Below are positions 20,767-31,235 of a stretch of 64,000 nucleotides of DNA, one piece after another. Numbering within the stretch: the stretch's first letter is position 1; every line of letters starts with the position of its first letter. The stretch is taken from contig JAJVDF010000138.1 of NCBI GenBank assembly GCA_022410635.1, forward strand, positions 1,047,379 through 1,111,378. Reading direction: 5' to 3'. The translations under genes were made by a program, and so were the position numbers. Under the pieces are notes generated by a model. That model was not told the DNA's origin, ran no database searches, and saw only the letters and a program-made list of their open reading frames with translations. This DNA is from Tretioscincus oriximinensis. Its lineage: Eukaryota; Chordata; Lepidosauria; Squamata; Gymnophthalmidae.

Positions 20767-20989
20767 GATACTAGGGAACACCTACCTAGGACAGACCTAT
20801 ATGTAGCATACTGAGTGATGGAAATAAATGTGGGGCTGGATGATTAATCAGGTCAAGTTCTTTTCAAGCACAGTAATTAATCTTTTTAATTAGAGTACTT
20901 GGATGAAAGAAGTGCAGCTAGGTAAAAATATACCATTCAAATATGTGCAGGAAAGAGAAGAGAGAAGACCANCCCAACAGCGCCCTCAA

Positions 20990-21090
20990 ATGTTGTGCTC
21001 GTCTTACAACATTTTGCAGTATTCCACTGTGAGCTAAAAGCCAATGAACCCTTATAGCTAGCGCTGAAGTCTCACGAAAGGAAGGAAAAC
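20990..21090 (-). repeat. Interspersed repeat family C fragment
   Basis: Read on the - strand this matches the family copies at 30960-31235, 53630-53900 and 62550-62830: 'tcgtgagacttcagcg', 'ggttcattggcttttagctc', then 'gtggaatactgcaaaatgt'. The ZNF143-like core is decayed in this copy. Confidence 0.5.
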
Positions 21091-21175
21091 ACAATTCTGC
21101 AGTTGAGATAGAGAAGATGTTCCCAACTGTGAGAAGCCTCAAAGAAGAAAACCCTATAAACATACCTCGTCTAGA

Positions 21176-21565
21176 TACCTCTTTATAAATCTGTGGTGAG
21201 GCCACCTTTGTAATACTGTATGCAATTCTGATCACCACATCTCAAGAGGGATATTGTGAAACTAGAGAAGGTGCAGAAAAGGGCAACAAGAATGATCAAG
21301 GGTCAGGAGCACCTCTCTTATGAAATCCGGCTGCAACATCTGGGCTTCTTCAGCTCAAAAGCCAGCATTTGAGAGGTGATCTGATTGAAGTGTATAAAAT
21401 CATGCATGGGATGGATAAGGTGAATAGAGAAAAAAAGTTTTTTCTATCACACAACACTAGGACCAGGAGGCATCCCTGGAAACCAATGGGCAGAAGAGTG
21501 AGGACAGACGAGGGAAAATATTTTTTTACCCAGAGGGTCATCGGCCTGTGGACACACCCTATGTT
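21176..21565 (+). pseudogene. CR1-type LINE reverse transcriptase 3' remnant
   Basis: Colinear with 11150-11480: 'tttataaatctgtggtgagg', 'gtgaaactagagaaggtgca', 'gggcaacaagaatgatcaag', 'gtataaaatcatgcatggga' and 'tggataaggtgaatagag'. It additionally keeps a middle segment (cacacaacactaggacc) absent from the other copy. Frameshifts and lack of the catalytic domain show it is dead. Confidence 0.85.
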
Positions 21566-22139
21566 TTTACCTGTCCCTACACTAGGATATAAAATCATCA
21601 TTTGTTTTATGTCATAGGGCTCAGTTTGTTGGTTTCTTAATTCTATGTATTATTATCTAAATCTTTTTTAATCTTGTGCCAACTCTTTCAAACATTCCCA
21701 TAAAATCTGTCTTTCTTGAGAATTTTTGTTCTGTTTTGCAAATGCAGCTATATTAAGTCAGGCGAACAGAAGTTTCCTGATGTATTCTGAAGCCTTATAA
21801 AAGTCATAAAGATTGAATTGTACAGTGACTGTAATCGGAGTTGGAATTGCACATTGTCTCAAAAGATTCTGACTTGAGGTGGGGCAGCTCAGCTGATTTC
21901 CAGAATGAAGCTAAAGCCATTAAACAAGTTTTAAAAGGAAAAAGGTTTCAATAAAAACTTGATGAGGTAGCAGTAATTAACTGTCTACTTCTTCAGAGAA
22001 GTTTAAGAAAAACTTAAAAAGTACAAATATCTCCGGAGAAACTGCAAACAGATACAGTCACTGTTTTTAGTATTTATATACATTTTTAGTATTACTGACA
22101 TTCATAATGTACATATGAAAACAAATAATTCAATAGGTT

Positions 22140-22445
22140 CGATGTTCATTAATCAGCCCCCCTCCCACATAATCCCCTCCCTCCCTTGGACGGCTGCCGA
22201 AAGAAATACCAGACTCTCTTATGGAGTTTGGGTTAGAGACACAACGTAACCAGTTTTCTTCCCAATTTTTCTGCTCCTAAGTACCCTAATCTCTTATATC
22301 TAATAACATCAAACCAAGCTAACTCAGTTAAGTAGTTGTACCAATTCTGTAATGTCCAGATGGAGTTATCCCGTAAGTTATCCCCTATTTCTAATTTTGT
22401 TTTTAATTGCTGCAACTGAGGCCTTGAAGGACAGCAGTGCTTCAA
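22140..22445 (-). pseudogene. Probable L1-type LINE ORF2 C-terminal remnant
   Basis: The - strand frame reads IWTLQNWYNYLTELAWFDV and IRYKRLGYLGAEKLG, resembling the C-terminal region of reptilian L1-like ORF2 proteins. Only about 70 residues remain open. The assignment rests on a short tract; an unrelated non-LTR clade is possible. Confidence 0.4.
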
Positions 22446-22504
22446 AACACGATTTTCTTTACACTCTCCTTATGCNAGAATGGCACCATTGCCACGCAGT
22501 GTGA

Positions 22505-22865
22505 GGCTTGGCATAGCTTCTTGAATTTATTTATTTATTTTATTTATTTATTTATACTTATACCCCGCCCTATACCCGAAGGTCTCAGGGCGGCCAAAAC
22601 AGTAAAACATNGCTACAAAATTAAAACAGTATAAAACAATAATTAAAAGTAGGGATAAAGATCACATTTCTTCAGCCAAAAGGCCATGTAAAAGAGGTGC
22701 GTCTTCAAGGACCTTCTAAAAGAATACAACGATGATGACAGACGCACCTCGAGGGGGAGACTATTCCAAAGATGAGGGGCAACCACCGAGAAAGCCCTAC
22801 CCCATGATTGAAGAATCATGNCATCAGGCGGAACGTCAGGAAAGTGAGGTAATTCAGCTCAAGAG
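22505..22865 (-). mobile_element. L2-type LINE 3' end
   Basis: The + strand shows (ATTT)n, then 'ataccccgccctatacccga' and 'aggtctcagggcggcc', the reverse of the canonical L2 tail (gggcggtat...). 'gagggggagactattccaaa' and 'gaggggcaaccaccgagaaa' follow, antisense to the RT C-terminus. The open frame across it is not a gene. Confidence 0.8.
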
Positions 22866-22954
22866 CAAGCAACTGAGTGGTGACAGAATGCTGCTAACAT
22901 TGCTGGGCATCATATTGCTTGTGGGAGTGGAGTTAGGGGTTAGGACATGGGGCA

Positions 22955-23020
22955 GAACTGTTCATAATACCCCTAATCACCACCAACATCACCAACACCA
23001 ACACCATCATCATCAATAAT
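22955..23020 (+). repeat. (CAC/CAT)n-rich simple repeat
   Basis: A short run of CAC, CAT and AAC triplets near 22977-23016 gives a His-rich reading frame. Simple sequence only. Confidence 0.7.
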
Positions 23021-23089
23021 AAAAGGCCCATGGGAGAGTTCACCATGACAGGGTTCAGAACTTTGGCATTCTCCAGAGACCAGTCCTTG

Positions 23090-23440
23090 ATTAGAAACTG
23101 GCTAAAAGCAGTTCTCTGAGTGGAAATTGTGACAAGTGGAATACCACAGGGTTCAGAACTTGGACCAGTACTGGGAAGGAAAGGAAGAATAAAGGAAGGA
23201 ATAGATAAAAGATGAAAGGAAAGGAAGGTAAATAAAAAAGGAAAGAAGGAACAAATGAAAGAAAGAAGGGGTAAGTGAAATGTGGATGGAAGAGGGCAAG
23301 GGAGTGAGAGGGTGGAGGCATGGATGGGGTTTAAAGGGAGGAAGGGCTCGAGCCCATTGCATTACCATAAAGCAATGGGTTAATTCCACTACTACTAGTA
23401 GTTGTGGTGGTGATGGTGNTGATGGTGATTGATGATGATG
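23090..23440 (-). repeat. Family D: hairpin plus polypyrimidine repeat
   Basis: Read on the - strand the order is: (CTACTAGTAGTAG)-like start, a small hairpin formed by cccattgc and gcaatggg, 'ctcgagcccttcctccc', 'ccatgcctccaccctc', then about 150 bases of C/T-rich sequence. The same order is on the + strand at 40870-41060 (gataatgcaacaggctctag, cttcctccctc, ccatgcctccacttcc). A similar head lies at 54680. Confidence 0.6.
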
Positions 23441-23442
23441 AT

Positions 23443-23530
23443 TATTATGTTTATTTATAGTGCCTCTTTCACCAAAGAGGAGTGTGGAATAGAACTAGGA
23501 GACTACAAGAGTNCAACACTCTCACCATTA
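23443..23530 (-). mobile_element. tRNA-derived SINE fragment
   Basis: On the + strand 'ggagtgtggaatagaactag', 'gagactacaagagtncaaca' and 'ctctcacca' are the reversed SINE head. The body is missing and an L2-like (TTTA) tail abuts directly, so it is internally deleted. Confidence 0.5.
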
Positions 23531-24400
23531 TTATTTTTTTCCTATTTTGAAATATTTTAATGGTATTCATGAACAACTACCTGAAATAGCATGCTATATG
23601 GGTTGTGCCTGATCCACCAGGGCTTCCCTTATGGGTGTTCTTATGTTTTCAGATTAAATAAAGCACAGCTTAGATAGAGAAGGACAAGCTACTAAGTGGG
23701 TAAAGGCTTTACCTTTTAGTGAACCAAGGTCAGAACTGGTTTGCTAAAAAGGAGGAACATTTGCCAATTCAATTATCATCCATTGCTCCCTGTTGCTTGT
23801 TTTCTTGTAGGTGAGTAAAGAAATCCTTGCTACTCTTTGATCCTAATTGTATGAGTGGAATTGTGGAATTCCATTACACTTCCAAAACAAGCAGCGTAAA
23901 TTAGCTGCCTAACAAGGTTGCCCTTTTGGGTTGGCAACACAAATGTTCACATCTTTGCTGTCTATTTAGCGATGCCTTTCAAAACCGCAGAGCCACCTGT
24001 GACCTGGGGTGTCCCCCACTCTTTTTCTATGTATGTAAATGCTAAGGATTTGCCTATTCTACNATGGCTTATTCCAGCATGCAGAATNCCAAAATCTATC
24101 CCAAAATAAGCTCTAGTGCAGAAATGACCTCAGTTTACCTAAAACTGAGCAGACTTCATTCTGGAATGCAGATGCCAGGCTCTTATTTCAAGGTACATAA
24201 TAAAATGTTTACTGTACTTTTCATGACCGTGGCTGCATCCACATGCCAGGCTTGTAGCTGGATGGTAACACCCTGGAGGTTGATCCGCTGCACTGAATGG
24301 TGAGCCATCCATGCAGATTGTGTGGAAAAGTCCACATGATTGTTGGTCATGGGGAACACCTGTTACAGCAGTTGTCTGGGGTGTGCTTCCATTGCCATGT
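23531..24400. other. No gene seen
   Basis: Mixed DNA without a supported exon. 'ggctgcatccacatgcc' at about 24230 recalls the terminus of the palindromic element at 12977, but no partner end was located. Confidence 0.35.
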
Positions 24401-24402
24401 GT

Positions 24403-24610
24403 GAACATAAGAACATAAGAAGAACATAAGAACATAAGAAGAGCCATACTGGATCAGGCCACAGCCCATCGAGTCCAGCATTCTGTGTCACACAGAGGCC
24501 CACCAGATGCACCTGGGCAGTCCAAACAGAGGAAAGCTACATCCAGACAACTATCTTAGTATCCATTTATACCCTTAGTGTCCATAAACCTGTCTAGTCC
24601 ATGTCTTGGA
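24403..24610 (-). mobile_element. CR1-type LINE 3' end
   Basis: The + strand carries the reversed CR1 tail: tandem 'gaacataagaacataagaag', then 'agccatactggatcaggcc', 'cgagtccagcattctgtgtc', 'cagaggcccaccagatgcac' and 'ccataaacctgtctagtcc'. The first repeat is the CR1 terminal micro-repeat. Nearly the same sequence is at 50100-50370. Confidence 0.85.
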
Positions 24611-25635
24611 CCGAGCATGCAAGACTTCATCATTGCTGGAGAGAGTTCTGACCCAATGTTGTGTGAGACCTCTCTTCCAACTCCAGTTAGGGAGCTATGT
24701 CACCTCGATACCAGCGTCCCTCCTGTTTCCATGGCGGCGATCAGTGCTCCACAATAAAACCACTGCAAGCAACGTGCTATGGAANAGGTAAACATAGCAT
24801 GCCCACCGCTATACGCCTAAAGAATGCTATTCAGTGCACATGTGGCGGGTCCCCATATTTCTTGGCCATTGGAAAGGCGGACATATAGATGGTCTATCAG
24901 ATTGACTAATAGATCATGAAAAGTATGGTGAGCATCAGCATACCCCAGAAGGNAATGATTTTGGTGGCTGATGTCATCATTTTGTACTTCATCCACCACT
25001 GAAACAGCCAAGCGTCATGGCACACAAACCCCCCTACATACAAACAACATAGTAGAGATTGTCCCCAAATAAAGCCTAATATGTAAAAGAGTATAGATTG
25101 GAAGGTCCAGAATTGAATAGGAAGTATTTTTTCCTGCTCTCCGCATCATCAAGACCAAAATTAAGGCTTTGAAAGTGTCATTTAGCAACAAGGGTGGGCA
25201 GGAGGACCCCATTTGCACGCTTCCAAATCCTGTGTCTGGTGCAAAAGCCTCGTTCACCCATCCTTGACTACACCCCTTGCATACACAATATANAAGAGAC
25301 ATCTATTTTCGAGGGGGAAATTGAAAAGGAAAAAATAAAGCTATCAGATTGCATCCTTGAAAGAAATGTTGCTCTACTTCTAAGAACAACTGTTTGTTCC
25401 ACAGTTGGGACATGCCAGGTGGGTCCTGGACTTCGTGGGTTTCTCCCTTCACTTTTTAAAGACCATCATAATGCCTTGGTTTATGGTTATTCATGCTGCA
25501 CGAAGAAGAGAAAGCTCTACTTGCAAGCTCCTACAAGTGAAAGCCCTTAAGCACTTACCTTGCTACTTTATGCTCTTACTCCCACATACAGGTAGCACCC
25601 CACAGAGCTTCGCTTTGCAATAACACAGCCTCCAG
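24611..25635. other. No gene seen
   Basis: No convincing exon. A piece near 25055-25200 (cccaaataaagcctaatatg, gtccagaattgaatag) may be another very decayed copy of family B. Confidence 0.3.
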
Positions 25636-25639
25636 GCAA

Positions 25640-26290
25640 AGAAGACGAAGATCCAGCCTGATAATGTTGGTGCCGAATTCTCAAGGTCTTAACAGCTTGA
25701 GTTCTTTAAAAATCATTTAAAGAGGAGTGAGACATTTCGGGGTTTGGTGTTGCAGAGAGAAGCGATTGCTAGCAAAAGCCCTAGGAGTCCACATTTTAGT
25801 TTCTTTTTGCACCTGGCTCCATCACCTCCATGCCTGTCTAAGAGGAAAAGAAGAGAGGAAAAACGTCATGTTTGACCCTGTCCTTTCTTGAAGCACCTCA
25901 GTAAAAATACCTTAGCTTAATCTGGGCAAACTGTATCCCTTTGGAAGAGGCCAATCTGTTTTAAAAGTGGCTCTATGGAAACAGAGACCTTGTTCTGCCC
26001 AATGAGGTTGGAGAACTTCTAATGATCCCCATTTGGACATTGGCCCACATCTGCTGCTTCTCTCTGGCTTCATCTATACAAGATCGGTCATCTGCTTGCA
26101 AGTCAACTTGCTGCACAAGATTTTGTACGAACTGAAAGTAACTTGGGATTTTGAAGTATTTATCAGATTATCAGTAACCGGGAAAAACAGCTTATCAAAG
26201 CACTGTATGCAGTCATTACATGAAGACTATGTGGATGGCTTTGGCGATAAACAGCGATGAAGTTTCTTATGAATTACCTTTGGGCATTTG
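25640..26290. other. Candidate conserved non-coding block
   Basis: About 650 bp without simple repeats or transposon termini. It contains 'tttaaaaatcatttaaagag', 'gagagaagcgattgctagca', 'gtatttatcagattatcag' and 'ttggcgataaacagcgatga'. The longest uninterrupted non-repetitive stretch in this part of the window, hence the enhancer candidacy. The 75-codon frame at 26033-26260 shows no recognisable domain. Confidence 0.27.
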
Positions 26291-26384
26291 CTAAGGTACA
26301 AAGAGGAACTACTCAATAATTTCTGACCTCTTGATTGACTGACGTTCCCTCACAAGAGGGTAGGATGATGAAAGGCAAAGGGAT

Positions 26385-26480
26385 CTGGTACTTGGGAAGA
26401 GGGACTACTGAACTTCCTCTTGACAACCAGCAAATAAATTGGCTGTCAGGAGAACGTGTCACAAGAAGTAATTTTTCTCC
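26385..26480 (+). repeat. Interspersed repeat family A, fragment
   Basis: 'gggaagagggactactgaac', 'ttcctcttgacaaccagcaa' and 'ggctgtcaggagaacgtgt' match the core of the family (see 18560-18605 and the reverse of 59095-59150). Only the core remains. Confidence 0.6.
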
Positions 26481-27440
26481 AAATTACATTAACAAGATGA
26501 CTGGTGGTCCTCTGGAAGCAGCTTAAAGGATGAGTTGTGGCCTGGGAGGCTTAATCTATGCCATGCTCCATCCATTCAGACCCATACTTTAGGGGAAAGC
26601 AATCAGAGCAGTAGAAGGTTTAAATTCTGGTGTGGCCAGTGCTCCAGGAATAAAAATGCTGGTTGCCTAGCACTTTCACCCCTAATGTGAGTTGAAACTG
26701 GATTTAAACTGTGGTGTGACCAGAGGACTGGGTTAAAAAGTGTGCATAAAAATGCTGCTTGCTCTGCCTACCTAATCTATGACTCCACCTACCTGCCCCC
26801 GTGGCTCCATCCCCCTAACCTCCTTGGTCTCTGTCACTTGACCCCTCTGGCTGAGGGAAGGGGGGGCATAAAAATATTTACCGCGAAGGGGCGTCACACA
26901 CCCAAAATACAGCCCTTCATTCACCCATCTCATCTCTAGCAACACCTGTATATAGGTGAGGTTTTCTTTCAGAGAAGAAAAAATGTCACAACTTCATGCT
27001 GAATTAAGCAATGGCCGTGTTTGAAAGGGCAAGTGTTTTGTGTGCTCATTCAGGCATTTTGTATGTACTCTTTAGGAAGAATTTCTTTGGGGAAAACATC
27101 ACAAGGAAACCAACATAGCTATCTTTTGCTAGACAAGAGTTGTATTCTTTCCCCACTGTCACATCAGAACATTTGTGGCAGTTATAATACAGAGGACTCA
27201 AATGGCAGAAGTGAGTACAGAAATAAGATTTCCTAACAAGACTTAGGACATTGGCACACTTCTTTACAGAGAATGGTTGCTAGGAAACACTGTCATCCAC
27301 GGGCTACATATGTGTGGGTGTGTTTCTTGCTCCCCCCAAGCCCGGAGCCCAAAAGGTTGGAATACAGTCTTCGCACTTTCCTCAGGAATGTTTCCAGGGT
27401 ATGAGAATGCTTGTGGACTCCTTAAAAACAATTTAATCAA
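26481..27440. other. No gene seen
   Basis: Mixed DNA; no exon, RNA gene or repeat boundary is supported. Confidence 0.35.
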
Positions 27441-27441
27441 G

Positions 27442-27830
27442 TTGAGGAGGAGGAGCAGAAGGAGAAGAAGAAGGAGGAGGAACAGAAGGAGAAAGAGAGA
27501 GAGAAAGAGAAAAGGAGAAAAAGAGAAAGAGAGAGGAAGAGAGAGGAAGAGAGAGNAAGAGAGAGAAAGAGAGAGAAAGAGAGAGGAAGAGAGAGGAAGA
27601 GGAAGAAAAAGAAAAAGGGAAAGAGAAAGAAGAAGAGAAAGAAAAAGGGAAAGAGAAAGAAAAAGGGAAAGAGAAAGAAGAAGGGAAAGAGAAAGAAGAA
27701 GAGAAAGAGAAAGAAGAAGAGGAAGAGAAAGAAAAAGAGGAAGAGAAAGAAAAAGAGGAAGAGAAAGAAAAAGAGGAAGAGAAAGAAAAAGAGGAAGTGA
27801 AAGAGAAAGAAGAAGGGAAAGAAAGAATTG
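27442..27830 (+). repeat. 390-bp polypurine (GA-rich) tract
   Basis: Almost pure A/G sequence with irregular GAA, GAGA and GAAAGAGAAAGAAG units. It directly precedes a - strand retroposon-like tail (tttttataccctgccctt), so it looks like an expanded (TTC/CTT)n tail. Polypurine tracts of this length can form triplex DNA. The Arg/Lys/Glu reading frame of 222 codons is an artefact. Confidence 0.92.
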
Positions 27831-28060
27831 NTTTTTTATACCCTGCCCTTCTCCACTGAAGGAGTGTAGGAATGGCTTACAGGCTATTTTTTGCCTAGAG
27901 ACTTACATCTATCTTCCCCCACGACATTGTAGTAGTACTTATTAATTTACTGAGGCCAGTAGAGGGTATTCACCCCTCTCCAAAGGCAGATACACGAGGC
28001 TATGAACTCCAATCTCTGTGCTGAAAGACTCGTGGCTCTTAATCTTTGCAGCCCTGTTCC
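27831..28060 (-). mobile_element. Retroposon body beside the purine tract
   Basis: 'tttataccctgcccttctcc', 'attttttgcctagagactta' and 'catctatcttccc' also appear in degraded form at 59513-59580 (tttatactctgcctttcnca, ttttgcccaaaggctcacat) and 60345-60420 (tttatactgtgcttttctca). The remainder to 28060 is probably the rest of the element. Family unassigned. Confidence 0.45.
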
Positions 28061-28621
28061 TCTTAAGCTTAAGAATGCTTTTGGAATGGTTAAGGAATAG
28101 TGAGGCAACTAACAATGTAAATGCTCTGTTCCTGCTAATAACTTGAACTATTTCCTAGTCAAGGTGCAAAGTGGCCACTTTGGANGGGTCTGCCGTAGTT
28201 TACATTGGCATGCAGTTGGCAGGCCTTATATGGGGATAAAACTTTGTGTGGAAAGAGATACTGTTGATGGTTTTAAAAGGACACAAAGCACTCAGGGAAA
28301 GTTCCCAGAATTGTTTCATAAAGTTGCATAGGACAGAAGGGCTCCAACTTAGNAGCTCCCTTTTGATCTCCCCAAACTGTTCTTTGACCTGCAATAGATC
28401 AAACATGGTTCATTGGGATCAAAGTGAGGTGACTGAGGTCTCAGTTTGCCAGATAATCCACCCACTGGTTGATTTTTCCAAGATTGGCTACACCTGCAAT
28501 TGGAAACCCTATTATTAGGATTCTTAAAACACACAGACACACACAGAGTCATCAACTGCACGCAGTTGAATAATCAGGAACAAAGCAATCCAGACAATGC
28601 TTTATTTCAGAATACCCAAAT

Positions 28622-28770
28622 ATTCTAAGGTTCCCATATAAAATCTGGGATAGAAGTTTACACCTTTAGTGGCTATAGCAGAAGGAACTATTCACCAGGC
28701 ACAGCTTTTAATGCCAGCAGCACTTTGTGGGGAAATCACTCTTTCACACACATTAAAGATGCAAACTTTT
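28622..28770 (+). repeat. Interspersed repeat family B, copy 2
   Basis: Colinear with 16822-16968 (cccatataaaatctgggata, gaagtttacacc, ttcaccaggcacagctttta, atgccagcagcac, ctctttcacac). Boundaries are approximate. Confidence 0.6.
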
Positions 28771-29154
28771 ATATCAGAAAGCTCCTGCAGCAAATCTTTT
28801 CCTTNTTAATCTCCAAGGTTCTATGAGACCTNNTTGCTAAATATTCTGGACCAGATTAGCACGGTTGTCTTTGAAATCTTCTAAGGACTATTTACTGCAG
28901 CTTAAGGGTGGCCTTTGTAGGAGTTAGCTGTGGATACGCCTATTTGCCCACTGAACCCCAGGGCTGCAGGTAAGAGCTTTTTAAACTGAAATAGATGCAG
29001 CCAAAGAAATATGGGCAACAATAAATTGTCTTTTACAAATACAGGTAAAAGCTGGTGGATTGAGGAATCAACTCTTCAAAGGTCCCTTAAGCCTGATTCA
29101 CACTTGGATGAATCAGTCCTGAATGTCCTCTTTGGGGTGTGAGCATGTGTGTGT

Positions 29155-29750
29155 CAAGAAAACTTTATTTGTTCTTTTTCAATTTTCTAACACATTATAT
29201 ACAAAAGCATCTTGCCAATTTTTAAATTTTTCCCTCCTTCCCTGTTCCCCCGCANGGGTAACTTATTCCTTTCCTTATGTATACATCATTATGAAAATAT
29301 TACATTGAAAAGATTTTTCGGACTTTCAGTTTTTCATTTTCACTCCTAAATTTATTTTTACTATCTTTTTTTCTATCAATAACTTTTACTCAAGTTTCTA
29401 TTATATTCCATATGCCGAAAACATGATTATATTTTTATTATCCACCATTTTTGTTTACACATGCATTATTTCCACTGCTAGCATATTTATAATTATACCG
29501 TTTACTAATCAACCATTTAGTTTTATCTTTCCACCCTCCTACTAGAACTATTTGTGCTCATGCTATCAACTTAGCCATTATTTATTTTTGTCCTACTGAT
29601 TGGAGGTGATTTAGGACTGCGTGCATTGTTGTCATTGATTCTGCTACAGTAATTTGTATATTTAGCATATTGTTTATTTCTTCTTGAATCTTTTCCCAAT
29701 GTTCCCCTACAATTTAGTGCCGAATGCATGAAGCCATCTTCTGTGCAACT
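29155..29750 (-). other. AT-rich block, possible non-LTR retrotransposon
   Basis: T-rich on the + strand, starting 'aagaaaactttatttgttct' with low-complexity AT sequence throughout. The start of the AT-rich block at 51600-52180 (tttattcattttctaataaa) has similar texture. Both may be the reverse of an A-rich L1-type 3' region. No protein remnant is secure, so the class is a guess. Confidence 0.25.
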
Positions 29751-30404
29751 CATGTTCACCACTAGGCCTTGGGATTTTGAGGGAGTGGAGTATTTATATC
29801 AATGAGAAGAAAATTATTTTNAAAGGTTTGTGGTCAGTAAGCAAACAGAACAAACTTCTAATCTCTTTCTTTCTCCCCCTTTCCCCCATCTCCCAATCTC
29901 TCTGTTTCTCTCTCACTTTCTTAAACACACATGCACATACACACAACTTTCTGTCAAGAAATTATGTGCAGTAACCTTATCATTGACCAGTTATGTTTGC
30001 AATATTAGATACATATGATGGCAATTAGCAGTAGAAACTTCTAAGTCCAAACATAGCTGTGCTTATTATCTTTCTTCTTTTTTTTCCAATAGGCTTTATA
30101 CTTTATGGGTGGGTAAGGACAGGAGGGAAGAAAGGAGAAAGGTTGAAAATGTGGTCACTGTTGCTTTAAATTATAGCTGTCAATACTTCAAAGGATATTC
30201 AGGCAGAAACCACAGGCACATTCAAGCTCATTTTCTTCTTCTTTTTCAGGAAGGGGAGCTATTTCCATAACTGTTACCTAACCTGGAATCTTAGAAAGGG
30301 GAGCGGGCTAGAAAAATAAGTGAATGGATTCATGAAATATAATAAATAAAAAAATATTCTGGGATGTGAAAAGATGATAGATGGATTGATTGATGGTTTA
30401 GACA

Positions 30405-30475
30405 GATTTAAACTCATAGACTATTTAAAAAGTGGATAGGTAGATAGGCAGGATGGATGGATAGATGGATGGGTG
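30405..30475 (+). repeat. Short (GATG/GATA)n simple repeat
   Basis: 'gtggataggtagataggcag' and 'gatggatggatagatggatg' form a short imperfect GATA/GATG array. Confidence 0.75.
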
Positions 30476-30479
30476 CATC

Positions 30480-30575
30480 CAACATGGAGGCAGCATCTAA
30501 ACATCAATTCTAGTAGCCACTTGGCCTCCATGAATGTATCTAATCCTTTCTTAAAATGATCAAGGGATGTTCTGT
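30480..30575 (-). mobile_element. CR1-type LINE fragment
   Basis: 'tagtagccacttggcctcca', 'tgaatgtatctaatcctttc' and 'ttaaaatgatcaagg' are the reverse of the CR1 3' UTR segment that normally lies just upstream of the 24403/50100 tail sequences. Confidence 0.6.
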
Positions 30576-30959
30576 TAAAAGGGTAGACCTTTGACCGGGG
30601 TCAAAATTGAATAATAAATGGTATCCATTTCCTCCTGTTAGCTGACAAATTATTTATTAGTGGATATCCACTAATTAACAAAGCAGGATCTCTATTGTCC
30701 TCTTTTCCGGTCAGTCTGTAAGTTACACATGCACATCCACAAATATGCAGCAACTGGCTGTCCATTGCAATTGATGTTTTCAGTGACTGATTCCCAAGCA
30801 AGGTTGCGATATATTGATAACCTATCTATAACATTCTAACGAAAAGGAGCAGTGGATTTCAGCTCAACTAAAGTGAAAAAGAAAGGTGAAAAAAGACATT
30901 AACAACATAAAATGAAATCTCTCTCTTTTAATGCATTGAAGAGGAAGTTGAGGTTAGGA

Positions 30960-31235
30960 CTGCATTCCCACGATGACTTATTACCTAGACAGTAGCAAGT
31001 AGAATTCGCCCCATGAGGTCACACAACTTCAGCCATCCACTTGAATCAAAGGCCNGTAGTCCAGCCATCACTGTTTGTCCAATTTTAATAGCCTTTGTAT
31101 GCATTCAGGAACATGAAAATGGTAAACCTTGTGAGACTTTGAGGCTAGATGTAAAAGTTCATTGGCTCTTGGCTCGTAGGGAATGCTGGGAATTATAGTA
31201 AAGCCAGTGCAGCAATGACTAATGCCATATGCCAA
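30960..31235 (+). repeat. Interspersed repeat family C with ZNF143-like motif
   Basis: It shares 'aaaagttcattggctcttgg', 'ctcgtagggaatgctgggaa', 'ttatagta' and 'agtgcagcaatgac' with 62550-62830 and 53630-53900. The segment 31181-31200 is the reverse complement of a near match to the SBS site ACTACAATTCCCAGCATGC bound by ZNF143/THAP11. Whether the repeat is a DNA element or a retroposon is not clear. Confidence 0.6.

Noticed and set aside
27277..27945. 222-codon + strand ORF rich in Arg, Lys and Glu
   Set aside because: It is the reading of a polypurine tract, with no domain outside it.
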